From Sorex araneus (Eukaryota > Chordata > Mammalia > Eulipotyphla > Soricidae): a stretch of 64,000 bases of DNA. The stretch is from NCBI RefSeq assembly GCF_027595985.1, contig NC_073303.1:370338386-370402385 (forward strand), read 5' to 3'. The notes beneath the pieces were generated by a model. It searched no databases, was not told the origin of the DNA, and saw only the letters and a program-made list of their open reading frames with translations. How positions within the stretch are numbered: the first letter of the stretch is position 1; each line of letters starts with the position of its first letter. The translations under genes were made by a program, and so were the position numbers. Positions 49,701 to 57,949 of the stretch are shown here, piece by piece.

Positions 49701-50112
49701 CCTGCAGCTGGAGAAGGCCATCACGTATGATCAGCTGAGTGAGTGGACCAGCGAAGACATGATGGAGATGTACACCGTCGAACTTCATCTTCCCAAGTTC
49801 AAGCTGGAACAGTCTTATGACCTCAAGACAACCTTAGCCAGTATGGGCATGAGTGATGCCTTTAACCAGAGCAAAGCTGATTTCTCGGGCATGTCCGATG
49901 AAAGAAACTTATATTTGTCCAATGTCTTCCACAAGTCTTTTGTGGAAATAAATGAACAAGGTACAGAGGCTGCAGCTGGCTCTGCGAGTGAGATTAGTGT
50001 ACGAATTAAACTCCCCACCATTGAAATCAATGCAGACCACCCATTTATCTTCTTCATCAGGCACAATAAAACCAATAGTATTCTCTTTTATGGGAGGTTC
50101 TGCTCACCTTAG
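29662..50112 (+). CDS. SERPINB10: SERPINB10, bomapin (seven coding exons)
   Basis: Clade B serpin of haematopoietic cells, an inhibitor of trypsin-like proteases in vitro, with nuclear localisation in human myeloid cells. Coding exons are 29662-29829, 31236-31301, 33736-33873, 35813-35930, 44270-44412, 46360-46515 and 49708-50112: 397 residues, as in human. The N-terminus [14 protein letters not shown] and the C-D loop NLS KKRK (residues 74-77) identify it. The reactive loop reads [19 protein letters not shown] with P1 Arg362 and P1' Ile, and the hinge AAAG is intact, so inhibition is expected. Residue 68 is Ser where human has Cys, while Cys395 is kept; Cys259 is new compared with human. No disruption of the frame, so probably functional. 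Confidence 0.97.
30868..31045 (+). mobile_element. Diverged SOR-type SINE (A body)
   Basis: GGGATGGAGAGATAGTAGAGC head and GCTGGGTGTGGCCCCC near the end. Confidence 0.75.
31236..31301 (+). CDS. SERPINB10: SERPINB10 exon 3 (C-D loop with NLS)
   Basis: 66 nt, residues 57-78, [11 protein letters not shown] then [11 protein letters not shown]. Residue 68 is Ser. KKRK at 74-77 is the bomapin nuclear localisation signal. Acceptor GACAG, donor GTATGC; length agrees with the human exon as recalled. Confidence 0.93.
31597..31858 (-). mobile_element. SOR-type SINE (B body, long form)
   Basis: Reverse copy containing the extra block (CCCTGAGATTTTAGCAG, GGAGGCTCTTTTCAGGG) and the B-body word GGCATATCGAATACGCC. 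The head is missing. Confidence 0.88.
31862..33160. other. Unassigned 1.3-kb segment in SERPINB10 intron 3
   Basis: No gene or known repeat assigned. It lies between a truncated SINE and the repeat at 33.17 kb, is more GC-rich at its left end, and on the - strand carries GGAATAAACTGTAACTG, a poly(A)-type signal, near 32050. An LTR of a retroelement is possible but neither flanking duplication nor TG..CA ends were established. Confidence 0.3.
33168..33368 (+). repeat. Unclassified dispersed repeat, copy 1
   Basis: Starts TTTCCCTCTATGAT and includes GGCGGTTGGGTAGTGGA and GGTCGGCTGCTGGGGCTGG. A second copy lies inverted at about 41345-41645. GC-rich middle with ATGCGTGAG words. Family not identified. 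Confidence 0.8.
33395..33549 (-). mobile_element. Diverged SOR-type SINE (A body)
   Basis: TACTCCTGGCTCTGCACTCAG and GCAAGGCATGCACCCTACC are the reversed A-body and head words. Confidence 0.75.
33736..33873 (+). CDS. SERPINB10: SERPINB10 exon 4
   Basis: 138 nt, residues 79-124, [15 protein letters not shown] to TYPFHN. Acceptor TTTATAG, donor GTGAGT. Confidence 0.95.
34351..34530 (+). mobile_element. SOR-type SINE (A body)
   Basis: GGGGCTGGAGGGATAGCAC head through GGTGTGACCCAAAAAGC and an A-tail. Confidence 0.92.
35060..35240 (+). mobile_element. SOR-type SINE (A body)
   Basis: GGGGATGGAGCAATAGCAC head, GGTTCGATTCCC, and AGGTGTGACCCAAAAAGC with an AAATA tail. Confidence 0.92.
35813..35930 (+). 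CDS. SERPINB10: SERPINB10 exon 5
   Basis: 118 nt, [15 protein letters not shown] to SQTEG, ending in phase 1. Acceptor CTTTCAG, donor GTAAGC. Confidence 0.95.
37415..37672 (-). mobile_element. SOR-type SINE (B body), full length
   Basis: From reversed tail TGTATCACTGAATCACTGTT to CTATCGCTCCAGCCC. Confidence 0.92.
38157..38861 (-). mobile_element. Chimeric L1-type retroelement with target-site duplication
   Basis: A perfect 16-bp duplication CTGCCTCCTTGGTTTT occurs at 38157-38172 and 38846-38861. The insert (about 673 bp) starts at the left with poly(T), so it lies on the - strand with a poly(A) tail. Its 3' half is the L1-like 3' end also seen at 17.5 kb. Its 5' half (about 38545-38845) is GC- and CpG-rich, with ETS (CCGGAAGT on -) and YY1-like (GCCATCTTG on -) motifs. 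The pre-insertion site on the - strand reads CTT/AAAACC, the L1 endonuclease preference. No ORF1 or ORF2 lies between, so it is an internally deleted, spliced or non-autonomous element. Confidence 0.8.
40449..40620 (+). mobile_element. Diverged SOR-type SINE (A body)
   Basis: GGTTTGGTTCCTGGCACC and GAGCCAGGAGTAAGCCC are the B-box and A-body words. Confidence 0.75.
41345..41645 (-). repeat. Unclassified dispersed repeat, copy 2
   Basis: Reverse-oriented relative of 33168-33368, longer at its far end (to CTCGGAATCCTTCTCC). Shared words on the - strand are TTTCCCTCTATGAT, GGCGGTTGGGTAGTGGA and GGTCGGCTGCTGGGGC. Confidence 0.8.
41694..42120 (-). mobile_element. SOR-type SINE (B body) interrupted by an A-body SINE
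   Basis: The left part (41694-41875) has reversed B-body words; the right part (42065-42120) has the reversed head, ending CTGCGCTATCG. The intervening A-body SINE splits it. Confidence 0.9.
41876..42050 (+). mobile_element. SOR-type SINE (A body), nested insertion
   Basis: Full-length copy GGGGCTGGAGCGATAGCAC to GACCCAAAAAGA and an A-tail, flanked by AGAGTGGCTGAGGA at 41862-41875 and 42051-42064. It was inserted into the reverse B-body SINE, so A copies were active after that B copy arrived. Confidence 0.92.
42121..42382 (+). mobile_element. SOR-type SINE (B body, long form)
   Basis: Starts in the B body (CTTGGAGAGTCCAGCAAGC), contains the extra block (CTGAAAGAGCCTCC, CTAAAATCTCAGGGC) and ends ATGACAGTGATACAGTGAT. 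It abuts the preceding SINE in the opposite orientation. Confidence 0.9.
42977..43146 (-). mobile_element. SOR-type SINE (A body)
   Basis: CTTTTTGGGTCACACC at the left and CTATCGCTCCAGCCC at the right. Confidence 0.92.
43984..44167 (+). mobile_element. SOR-type SINE (A body) with 14-bp target-site duplication
   Basis: AAAATAATGTGATA is found at 43970-43983 and 44168-44181. The copy is nearly intact and ends in an AAAAT-rich tail. It sits about 90 bp before SERPINB10 exon 6. Confidence 0.93.
44270..44412 (+). CDS. SERPINB10: SERPINB10 exon 6
   Basis: 143 nt completing the split Gly codon and reading [16 protein letters not shown] to FRINK. Acceptor CTTGCAG, donor GTAGGG. Confidence 0.95.
44546..44786 (+). 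mobile_element. SOR-type SINE (B body)
   Basis: Head from ATAGCACAGCGGATAGG, B body, tail ATGACAGTGCTATAGTGCT. The first bases of the head are missing. Confidence 0.9.
45090..45520 (-). mobile_element. Old L1 3'-region fragment
   Basis: Words such as CTTGTGGCTCAATAGCCCAG, GAAGGTTGCTTCTGG and TTCTCCATAGTGG follow the antisense of an ancient L1 3' region. Diverged. Confidence 0.6.
45578..45760 (+). mobile_element. SOR-type SINE (A body)
   Basis: CAGGGTGATAGGACAGCGGG head and CAGAGCCAGGAATAACCCC body. Confidence 0.88.
46360..46515 (+). CDS. SERPINB10: SERPINB10 exon 7
   Basis: 156 nt, residues 212-263, from [15 protein letters not shown] to CGLDQ. Acceptor CCTACAG, donor GTAAAG. Cys259 replaces a non-Cys human residue. 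Confidence 0.95.
46752..46788. repeat. (CA)n microsatellite
   Basis: About 15 CA units followed by TACACAC. Confidence 0.93.
46955..47240 (-). mobile_element. L1-like 3' end, subfamily II
   Basis: Shares TTTCAGTCACACAGTG, CCCGTCCCT and the TTTGGGCCTT word with the copies at 51.7 and 59.4 kb. The A-tail end is degraded. Confidence 0.65.
48031..48096 (-). mobile_element. SOR B-body fragment
   Basis: CAGGCTCTACCGTGTGGGCG to CTCTGGGAGGGGCGG, reversed B-body sequence, immediately joined to a forward fragment. Confidence 0.85.
48095..48210 (+). mobile_element. SOR B-body fragment, inverted relative to its neighbour
   Basis: AGCTACCTGTGGCATATTC through ATGACAGTGACAGTGAT. Confidence 0.88.
48497..48770 (+). 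mobile_element. SOR-type SINE (B body, long form)
   Basis: B-body words, the extra block (CCTGAAAAGCCTCC, CTAAAATCTCAGGGC) and tail ATGACAGTGATACACTGAT. The tRNA-like head is absent. Confidence 0.88.
48919..49062 (-). mobile_element. Diverged SOR-type SINE (A body)
   Basis: GGCTCAGTGCTCAGGGATC and ACTATTGTTCTAGCCCC are reversed A-body and head words. Confidence 0.75.
49113..49364 (-). mobile_element. SOR-type SINE (B body)
   Basis: TTCGTCGATTTGCTTGAG to CTATCACTCCAGTC, with a duplicated GAGGGACG near the head. Confidence 0.9.
49708..50112 (+). CDS. SERPINB10: SERPINB10 exon 8 (reactive centre loop and C-terminus)
   Basis: 405 nt, residues 264-397 plus TAG at 50110-50112. Hinge EQGTEAAAG and P1 Arg362-Ile363 are conserved; NFADH-like NADHPF and final GRFCSP (Cys395) follow. 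Acceptor CCTGCAG. Confidence 0.97.
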   Translation: MEKAITYDQLSEWTSEDMMEMYTVELHLPKFKLEQSYDLKTTLASMGMSDAFNQSKADFSGMSDERNLYLSNVFHKSFVEINEQGTEAAAGSASEISVRIKLPTIEINADHPFIFFIRHNKTNSILFYGRFCSP

Positions 50113-50745
50113 ATCCCAGATCTATCTTATCAGACAAGACCATTTATAGTGTAAGCCATGTTCATCAGACTGAAAATAAAACAAACCCACAATTTATAAA
50201 AAACAGTTGGTAGACTTTTTCACATTTAAACATCAGCAAGTGCATATACATTGCTTTACTTGTAGTGATTTTATCTAATATAAGTAGCCAGAGAACATGG
50301 AAAATTTAATTTTTATTCTTAAATTTTTTAATGTGATTTTTGTTTTAGTTTTAGAAATTACATTGCTCTTTGTGATGCCAAGTGATGCTGTGGTTCCCTG
50401 GTATTATCATTGTCATTTAAGGTTCACATTCATCAACTCTATTAAAAGGCTATCAGGACAAACAAGAATTTTCCCAAGAATAATATTTTGATGGTTCATA
50501 AAGTACTAAAATTAATCACTCTCCTTTTCTATTTTGATAGTGGAAAATGAAAAAGCTATAAAGATCTGAATAAAATCTAGAATTTAGTAGCAATTTAGTA
50601 ATGTTGGCTTCTTAGTTTTTAAAGAATATATCCTAGTATTGTCAGATGGAAATGTATTTGGCATACACTAGGATTTTATGTATGATTGTTTCAACCTTTG
50701 TCATTTAAAATTTTTTCTGAAATAAAAATTTTACTAAAAATGTGG
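50113..50745 (+). other. SERPINB10: SERPINB10 3' UTR with poly(A) signals
   Basis: AATAAA occurs at 50175-50180, 50569-50574 and 50721-50726. The last is followed by a GT-rich stretch (TGTGGTTGTGTATGG) and is the best candidate for the main cleavage signal. The earlier ones could give shorter forms. Confidence 0.6.
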
Positions 50746-50954
50746 TTGTGTATGGTTATTAATATTTTGAAAAAGTGTGAAATTGTATCCCTAAAATATT
50801 CATGTAAGCCAATGCTATCTCAACAATAATAGTATTTATATTCTGTATAAAACTTTAGGCACACTAAAATCATTCCTTTAAGAAATATAAACAACATTTC
50901 TAAAACATGTAAGTATTTATTGTTAATTATAAAATGATGTTCTTAGTGATACAG

Positions 50955-51204
50955 TATCACTGTATCACTGTCATCCCGTTGTTCATCGATTTGCTCAAGC
51001 GACCACCAGTAATGTCTCCATTGTGAGATTTGTTACTGTTTTTGGCATATTGAATATGCCACAGTTAGCTTTGCCAGGCTCTGCTGTGTGAGCCGGATAC
51101 TCTCAGCAGCTTGCTGGGCTCTCTGAGAGGGACGGAGGAATTGAACCTGGGTCGGCCATGTGCAAGGCAAACGCCCTACCCGCTGTGTTATCGCTCCAGT
51201 CCAG
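50955..51204 (-). mobile_element. SOR-type SINE (B body), full length
   Basis: Reversed tail TATCACTGTATCACTGTC to TTATCGCTCCAGTCC. Confidence 0.92.
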
Positions 51205-51667
51205 TAATATAGTATCTCCCTAAAATTTGTTGAACTTTTTAGGATTTCCTTCAAAAATGCTCAAACACTATTGCTTTGTGTTAGTCTTATAATCAATAGT
51301 GTCTCTAGTTTTAGAGATCAATTTTTTATTCTTGGTTGCCTTTTCTATATTCATCTACTAAAGAAAAGACTTTAACTGACATATTTTTGTCTCAAATCTT
51401 GATTTGATATTACAGGATCAAAAAATTCTATGCTTTAACTTCAAAGACAAGAAATTACATTATTTCAATGAAACCATTTTCTATCCACCTAACATGTGAT
51501 GTTAAAAGTAGCAACAGAAACTTCTGTATCTGTATACAAGTTCTTAAAGGCATGCATCATGTGGACTCAAAAGAAAACAACTGACAGTAGAGGAACCAAG
51601 TCAGAATAAAAGACAATTTTAACACCATTCCACAGGCTTAATATTTAAAAATATTAAGTATTATTTC

Positions 51668-51990
51668 TCTTTTCTAAAATTTTTATTGAATCACCATGAG
51701 ATATACAGTTACAAAGTTGTTCATGATTGGGTTTCAGTCATACAATGTTCCAACACCCGTCCCTTCACCAGTGTCCACCAACGTCCCCAGTTTCCCCCTG
51801 TCACTTCCCCCCAACCTGCCTCTGATTCCCCCCCACTCGCTCTCTCCACCTCTTCTTTCGGATATTATGATATGCAATACAGATACTGAAAGGTTATCAT
51901 GTATATCCCTTTACCTCCTTCAAGCGCTCGGTTCTTGTACAGAGGGATCATTTCCCACTCTTATTGCATAGGGGTCTTTTCAAACATGCT
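51668..51990 (-). mobile_element. L1-like 3' end, subfamily II
   Basis: On the - strand it ends GGTGATTCAATAAAAATTTT, a poly(A) signal and tail, after a G-rich tract typical of L1 3' UTRs. The best preserved copy of the subfamily here. Confidence 0.75.
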
Positions 51991-54352
51991 ACCAGAAAGG
52001 AAAATAATGCTAGATAGATCAGATTAGTAAAATTGATAAGGTTAGGTGTCATTCATCTAGAAAGTGTTCAACTGATACATCAGTTGATATCTTGGACATG
52101 GGACCACACCTCTGAACGCAAGCAGAGTCTAAGATCTAGAATTAGGGACCTTACAGTGGGAGGCAAAGGATTCTCAGTGGTAGTTGGTATCAAGGATGGT
52201 GGAAAAATACTTTACAATTGTCTTGGAGATATTTGTGTGCCTTCATCAGTGAAGAGGCTGTTAAGTGGTCACCACTGTGTCCTTAGTTCTTTTAGAGCCC
52301 ATTTTCCCCAGTTTCTTCTGTCATTCCTGTATCTCTGCTTCCTTTAGGCTCTCCCTGGCTCCCCGTCGGTAGCTAGAGTTTCCCCGTTATTCTCACGGTT
52401 CAAATAACCCATTTGCGTTTTCTGTCTCCTGTGTGGACCTGATGGCCTAATTACTTGTGCGTCTCAGTGGAAGCTTGTGGCAGAGACTCTAGGTCTCAGT
52501 GAAGGCCAACCTAACCCACAGGTGAAGTGAAAGCAGCTGCTAATAAAAATGCCCGGCCATAGTTTATCATTGAGCACTGCAGGCCGAGGTTGTAACTGAT
52601 GACAAGAATAACCTTGCAGAAAGGAGCTGCTGATGTCAGCATCCAGATAGTATCAGGTCAGGTCAGAACCCTTTGAAGTTCTTTAAAATACAACACCCCA
52701 CCTCACGTCTCACTGCACCGTAACATTTTTCAAGAAGATGGGGTGTTTTTGGCTTCTTTGGGGGGTCATCCCTGCTTGCTCGGAGATCCATGCAGCTCCA
52801 AACGTGTGTGCCACCCCTTTGAGCGCTCCTCACCCAGGCTTTGCAAACTGACTTTCCCTGGATGCTCCAAGTTGGTGTATAAGTTCTCTGTGGCGTTTCT
52901 TTTTATAATCACTTGCATTCATTTATTTGGCAATAGTGTATCCATTTAATAAATACATTTTGGGTTATCTAGATCAGTATTTCTAAACTTGGGGGCAAAT
53001 GGCCCCCTGTGGGTGTCCAGGATATGCCAACTCGTGAAACATCATATTTAGGGGTCCATGACGTGAGTCTAGGGGGCTACTTGATAGGGAAGGTGGGCAC
53101 AAGAAGGAGACAAAATTAGAATGGAGTTATGTTCAGAAATGGGTGGAGAAACACTGAAGTAGATATTTATGTTATAACCATGATCATCGTTTACAATCGG
53201 TTGGTGCTGAGAGGCACTACTTTCATGGGGGAATAGTAATGAACAAGGACAGAAATAGATCCTAGAGAGAAAATTTACAAACCAAAGAACAGTTCAAATA
53301 ATATCCAAGAAGGCTTTGTGATTTTTATTTTCAGTGGGAATAAGGTGACCTGAGATATTAATAGAGAAGACATTTGTATAAATATACAGAAGTTTATAGG
53401 TACTCTGCTCCCAAAAGAATCGGTGACAAGGTAATCAAGACAACTTTCAAGTTAAAGTAATAATTCTGTTCCACAAGAGACTGCCAGAGGTCACTCGCAC
53501 GGAGATGCCCTCTCTTATTTGGCTCCCAATTCCATCCCTTTAATGTTCTCAAGATGCAGACAGTGATTTTTATTGACAACTGTACATCATGATTCAACCC
53601 CTCTTCCCTTCTGAATGAGGAACACTCTTCAGATGCCTTGTGACAATATTACTAATAAGGGTGTGGCTGAGTGTCCTGATCAGAGAGGAGTCTGTCTGGA
53701 CCCTGGCCTGGCTTCTTTGAGGAAGTTCCACCCACACAGAGAGCCTCTCCCGTCCCTCCTCTGTCAAGTACGAGTGGCAGGGGCAACCGTCCCTCAACTC
53801 ATCCCCCTTCCCTGCAGTGTGATCCAGCTCTCAGTTTCATGATGCTCCTTTTGTTCCTCTGGGACTTACTCCTGTGGGCAAGTGTTTTGACTTGACACTC
53901 TCAGATTCCTGCCAGGCTGCCAGGCCTCTCCTGGGCAGAGTGGGAGCCAGCCACGGGCCACGTAGGGAGCAGTCTGGTTGACAATACGGTCAGAGTCTGA
54001 ACATAAACACTGTGAGAACCCAGCTTGCTCTTGGCGTTTATGGGGACTCTACTGGGTGGGGTGTTTGCCATCCAGTGCAGCACAAACACCTCTGTGCTCC
54101 CTGGGACAGACGCGGCATGTCTGGGTTCCACTCTGCTCATGAACAAGCAGATATCACACTTGGAGATGCTAGTGGCCAGGACTGAGGTGGGGCAAACAGG
54201 GGCTTTATCTGAGGCTGCAAACTCAGGACAGCAGAAGAATGGGAAACACTAGGTCAAGGCTGAATCAAGATTTGAGAAACAGCAGAGTTAACATTGGAGG
54301 AGCATGAAAACAGGAAATTTCAGAGAAGTCAGACAATAAAATGATGAGAACA

Positions 54353-54520
54353 GGGGCTGGAGTGATAGTACAGCAGGAAAGGCGTTTGCCTTGCACGAGT
54401 CTGGTCCGGGTTAGATCCCCGACATCCCATATGGTTCCCCAGGAATGCTAGGAGTGACTCTTGAGTGCAGAGTCAGGCATAACCCCTGAACATCACTGGC
54501 TATGACCCAAAAAGGAAAAA
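54353..54520 (+). mobile_element. SOR-type SINE (A body) with 15-bp target-site duplication
   Basis: AAAATGATGAGAACA at 54338-54352 and 54521-54535 flanks a full-length copy. Confidence 0.92.
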
Positions 54521-55062
54521 AAAATGATGAGAACACTTCTGACTCTGGAGGACAAACTTGCTGATGGTTTAGTGTTAACTTTCTGTGATTCTGGCCTCAT
54601 GGAGCTTTGTAAGATGTCTCTGGGTTTAGTCTCAACAGTTCCTGACTCGATCTATCTTTTGGGGGTGCAAACTCAACTTGTAGATAGTAAGAGACAGAAA
54701 CAACAAACAGTAACTTGAGAGGACGGGAGAAATTCCCCCAGGACACTGCATTTGAGCTAAATTTTGAAATACCAGCTAGGGGCCCAGGCTGAAAATCTAT
54801 GTGAATAAATGAGGTGGAGATACTAGAAATAGTTTATTATGGCTATGAAAGAAAAAGAAGAAAACCAAACAAGACAACTAGCATATTAATAGCTTTACAC
54901 TGCCTGACTAATGGTAAATTATCTTTAGAAAAGAACATGGTAACACAATCAGATTTATAATGTTTATTTGGCCTTTAAAGTGGAAAATAGGTAGGTTTTG
55001 ATAGAAATATTTACATAATATTTTTTTATTAGTTGAAAACTCAAGGCTTACTTGACAACTGG

Positions 55063-55297
55063 ACAGGAGTGATAGCATAGCGGGCAGGGCATTTGCCTTT
55101 CACGTGGCTGACCCGGGTTCGATTCTTCCGTCCCTCTCGGAGAGCCCAGAAAGCTACCGAGAGTATCCCGCCTGCATAGCAGAGCTTGGCAAGCTACCCG
55201 TGGCATATTCAATATGCCAAACACAGTAACAAGTCTCACAATGGAGATGTTACTGGTGCCCGCTTGAGCAAATAGATGAACAATGGGACGACAGTGC
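55063..55297 (+). mobile_element. SOR-type SINE (B body) with 14-bp target-site duplication
   Basis: TACTTGACAACTGG is found at 55049-55062 and 55298-55311. The copy has head, B body and the short tail ACAGTGC with no poly(A). Confidence 0.92.
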
Positions 55298-55568
55298 TAC
55301 TTGACAACTGGTGACTGTTTTTTTCTACTGAAATCCTCCCATTTCCAGAGAGAACTTTATTCTTGAAAGCCATCCATACATCTACAGAAAGTAACTGAAT
55401 TTAAAAGTAGGTCTTCAAATGACTTTATCCAAGGGTCAAACCGAGATGAAAACAAACACTTCCAATTACATTGCTCTCACTTTTAAAATAATCTTTGTGA
55501 ACACGAAGTTCAATGAAAATTTCAATAGCGTTTTAATAAAAAAAAAAAAAAGTAAGAGTCCCATTTCT

Positions 55569-55704
55569 CGGGGTGGAGAGATAGTCTAGCTGGTCGGGCA
55601 CTTGCCTTGTAGGTGGCCAACGTGGGACCTGGGTTAGATGCCCAGCACCCCAGGAGTAATCCCTGAGCATCGCTGGGGGTGGCCCCCAAACTTAAGCAAA
55701 AAGT
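55569..55704 (+). mobile_element. Diverged SOR-type SINE (A body)
   Basis: GGGGTGGAGAGATAGTCTAGC head; the body is shortened before GGGTGGCCCCC. Confidence 0.75.
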
Positions 55705-55796
55705 TCCCATGTCTTAACTTCGTGTTGTAGAGTGTTCGCAACGTGACCATGGACCAGGTCATGCAAACACGGGGCATGTGTGCACACAAAAAAAAT

Positions 55797-55903
55797 TGTG
55801 TTGCATAGGGTCCCCGGAGCATTGCCAGGAGTGATTCCTGAGTGCAGTGCCAGGGGTCAGCCCTGAGCAGAGCCAGGTGTGACCCCAAAAGCAAAATAAA
55901 AAG
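55797..55903 (+). mobile_element. SOR-type SINE (A body), 5'-truncated
   Basis: Begins in the body (ATAGGGTCCCCGGAGC) and ends GGTGTGACCCCAAAAGC with an AAATAAA tail. Confidence 0.85.
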
Positions 55904-56380
55904 GGGGGGCACCATCATCTCCCTTTTCCTGGCTGCTCTGAGGGGCTGTACCAGGCTGCACATGACCGGGAGAACAGACGGTAGAGAAACCCGTGAAAGG
56001 GTCTGTGGTCCTTCCCGCCAGCAGGGACATGCTCCTGCGTGGGCCCCGAGCACGGGGGAAGATGGTGGCCGCCCCCCTCCAGGACCTCTGTGTCCATGCG
56101 AGGGCGGGGGAGTGCTGAGCTTCCCAAGGCAGCTAGAGTGGGCTGCCGGGAGCCGGAAGGGACTGTTTGAGTGTGACTCTCGGCAACTCAGTCACAGCAC
56201 AGGGGCCTGTTTGTCGTCCTGCTGGGCCGAGCCTGGTGGTGGCACAGGGACCCTGAGCGTGACACGGTGCTGTGCCCCTCATCCTGTCTTCTGGCACAGG
56301 GACCTCTGGCCCAGCCACAAGCCTTCAGAGATCCTTGTCCTGGTCCTGGGTTTCCACTGACTGGACTTGGAAGAAACTAG

Positions 56381-56409
56381 ATGATGACGATGATGATGAT
56401 GATGATGAT
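56381..56409. repeat. (GAT)n microsatellite
   Basis: About nine GAT/GAC units directly before a truncated SINE. Confidence 0.93.
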
Positions 56410-56625
56410 AGAGCCTGGCAAGCTCCCATAGGTATTCAATATGCCAAATACAGTAACAGTAACAGGTCTCATGCCCTTGACCCTGAAGGAGCCTCCAAGC
56501 ATTGGGAAAGACGAGTAAGGAGAGGCTGCTAAAATCTCAGGACTCAGATGAATGGGAACGTTACTGGCGCCCGCTCGAATAAATCAATGAACAAGGGGAT
56601 GACAGTGATGACAGTGACAGTGACG
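56410..56625 (+). mobile_element. SOR-type SINE (B body, long form), 5'-truncated
   Basis: Starts AGAGCCTGGCAAGC, contains the extra block (CTGAAGGAGCCTCC, CTAAAATCTCAGG) and ends in a reiterated ACAGTGA tail. It lies 180 bp upstream of the CpG island. Confidence 0.88.
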
Positions 56626-56801
56626 TCCATCCAGCCCAAACAGGCCTGGAAGCCAGGAGCCCCTTCTTCCCCCCTCCCAGGAATCTGCAGGGGCTGGTTT
56701 TGCTTTAGGCACTTTTCCATCACAAAGCGCCCACCCAGTGTTCCAGCACCCGCCCTCCCCCATCCCCAAGCGCTAACCCCCAGGCAAACCTCCCCTAGGC
56801 T

Positions 56802-56829
56802 GGGGGGCGGGGGGGGCGGGGGGGGGAGG
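56802..56829 (+). repeat. G-run with G-quadruplex potential
   Basis: Four G tracts of 6, 8, 3+6 and 2 bases separated by single C or A residues, about 70 bp upstream of the AP-1/ETS/E2F cluster. Confidence 0.7.
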
Positions 56830-56929
56830 CTCCTCGAAGCTCGCAGTCTGGGATTGCACCCGCGGGGCCACCCGCTCTGAGTCACCTGCCGGAAGTGGCG
56901 CGGGAAATCAAAGCCCCAGGGAGGCTCGG

Positions 56930-56996
56930 GCCGGGGACAGCAGCGGCAGCGGCCGGAGCAGCAGCAGCGGCGGCGGGAGCGGCGGGGACCGCCCAG
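56930..56996 (+). other. SERPINB8: SERPINB8 non-coding exon 1 (5' UTR)
   Basis: A GC-rich segment of CAG/CGG repeats ends CGCCCAG before a strong donor GTGAGTG at 56997. The start is not defined by sequence and is set roughly after the factor-site cluster. Intron 1 runs to the coding exon at 62.6 kb. Confidence 0.6.
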
Positions 56997-57560
56997 GTGA
57001 GTGAGCGCTGGGCCGCGGGGGCGCGCAACCCCCAGCCCCGGCTCCGGCTCCGGGGCCCGCTCCCTGCGGCTCCCTGCGGGGGTGCTGCGGGCCGGGCCGA
57101 GGAGGGCCACGAGCCGCAGAGGAAGAGGAGGAGAGGAGGAGGGGGGACTGGCCAGCCAGGCAGGGACGTCACCCCCGGATCGCTCGGGGACGGGGGTCTC
57201 GGGAGCGGCAGGGCCCGCCCGGGCTCCCCGGCGCAGGCGCGGGCGCGCAGCCGCGCGGGTCTCGGTGCCCGGGAAGGAGGAGCCAGTGGGCACCGCGGGG
57301 CGGGTGGGAGGAGCCGCGGCGCGGTCACGGGCGGGCTCCGCAGCTCCGCCGCGCCAGGGGCTTCCCGGGTCCGGGCTGGGGCTAAGGCCAAGCTGCCTCC
57401 GCACCCCTGCCCGGGGCCTCCCCTGTGCCCTCCCCCCTTCCCCTCCTGCCTCCCCAGCTCCCTACCCTCTTTCTGCCTTCCCCTCCCTTTCCCCCTTCCC
57501 TTTCCTCCCTTCCTTTCTGCAAGTCTGCAGTCCTCTCTCCCTTCTTCCTTCCCTCCTATT

Positions 57561-57682
57561 CTCCTTCCTTCCTTCCTTCCTTCCTTCCTTCCTTCCTTCC
57601 TTCCTTCCTTCCTTCCTTCCTTCCTTCCTTCCTTCCTTCCTTCCTTCCTTCCTTCCTTCCTTCCTTCCTTCCTTCCTTCCTT
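57561..57682. repeat. (TTCC)n microsatellite
   Basis: About 30 uninterrupted TTCC units in a longer pyrimidine-rich zone (57420-57730). Pro/Ser/Leu/Phe-type open frames here come from the repeat. Confidence 0.95.
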
Positions 57683-57777
57683 CTCTCTTTTGATTCCTTC
57701 TCTCGTTCATTCGTTAGTTCGTTCCTTCCCCCTTCGTGTAAGTGCTCATCTTTACCATGCCTTCCCTTTCTTTTCTT

Positions 57778-57949
57778 TTTTTTTCTTTCTGGGTCGTCAC
57801 ACCTGGCAGTGCACAGAGCTTACTCCTGGCTCTGCACTCAGGAATTACCCCTGGCAGTGCTCAGGGGACCATATGGGATGCTGGGAATCGAACCCGGGTC
57901 AGCCACGTGCAAGGCAAACACCCTACCCGCTGTGCTGTCGCTCCAGCCC
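57778..57949 (-). mobile_element. SOR-type SINE (A body)
   Basis: TTCTGGGTCGTCACACC to CTGTCGCTCCAGCCC, near full length. Confidence 0.92.

Larger units (their letters stand above)
50746..56800. other. Spacer between SERPINB10 and SERPINB8
   Basis: No coding exon recognised on either strand, and no counterpart of human HMSD was recognised. The spacer holds B-body SINEs (51.0, 55.1, 56.4 kb), A-body SINEs (54.4, 55.6, 55.8 kb) and an L1-like 3' end (51.7 kb). The segments 52.0-54.3 kb are unassigned. Confidence 0.6.
56800..57420 (+). promoter_or_regulatory. SERPINB8: CpG island with SERPINB8 promoter
   Basis: Dense CpG over about 600 bp, the only such unique-sequence island in the window. 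A tight cluster of AP-1 (TGAGTCA, 56878-56884), ETS (CCGGAAGTG, 56889-56897) and E2F-like (GCGCGGGAAA, 56898-56907) motifs lies just upstream of the leader exon. There is no TATA box. The position 5.6 kb before the SERPINB8 first coding exon identifies it as that gene's promoter. Confidence 0.75.
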
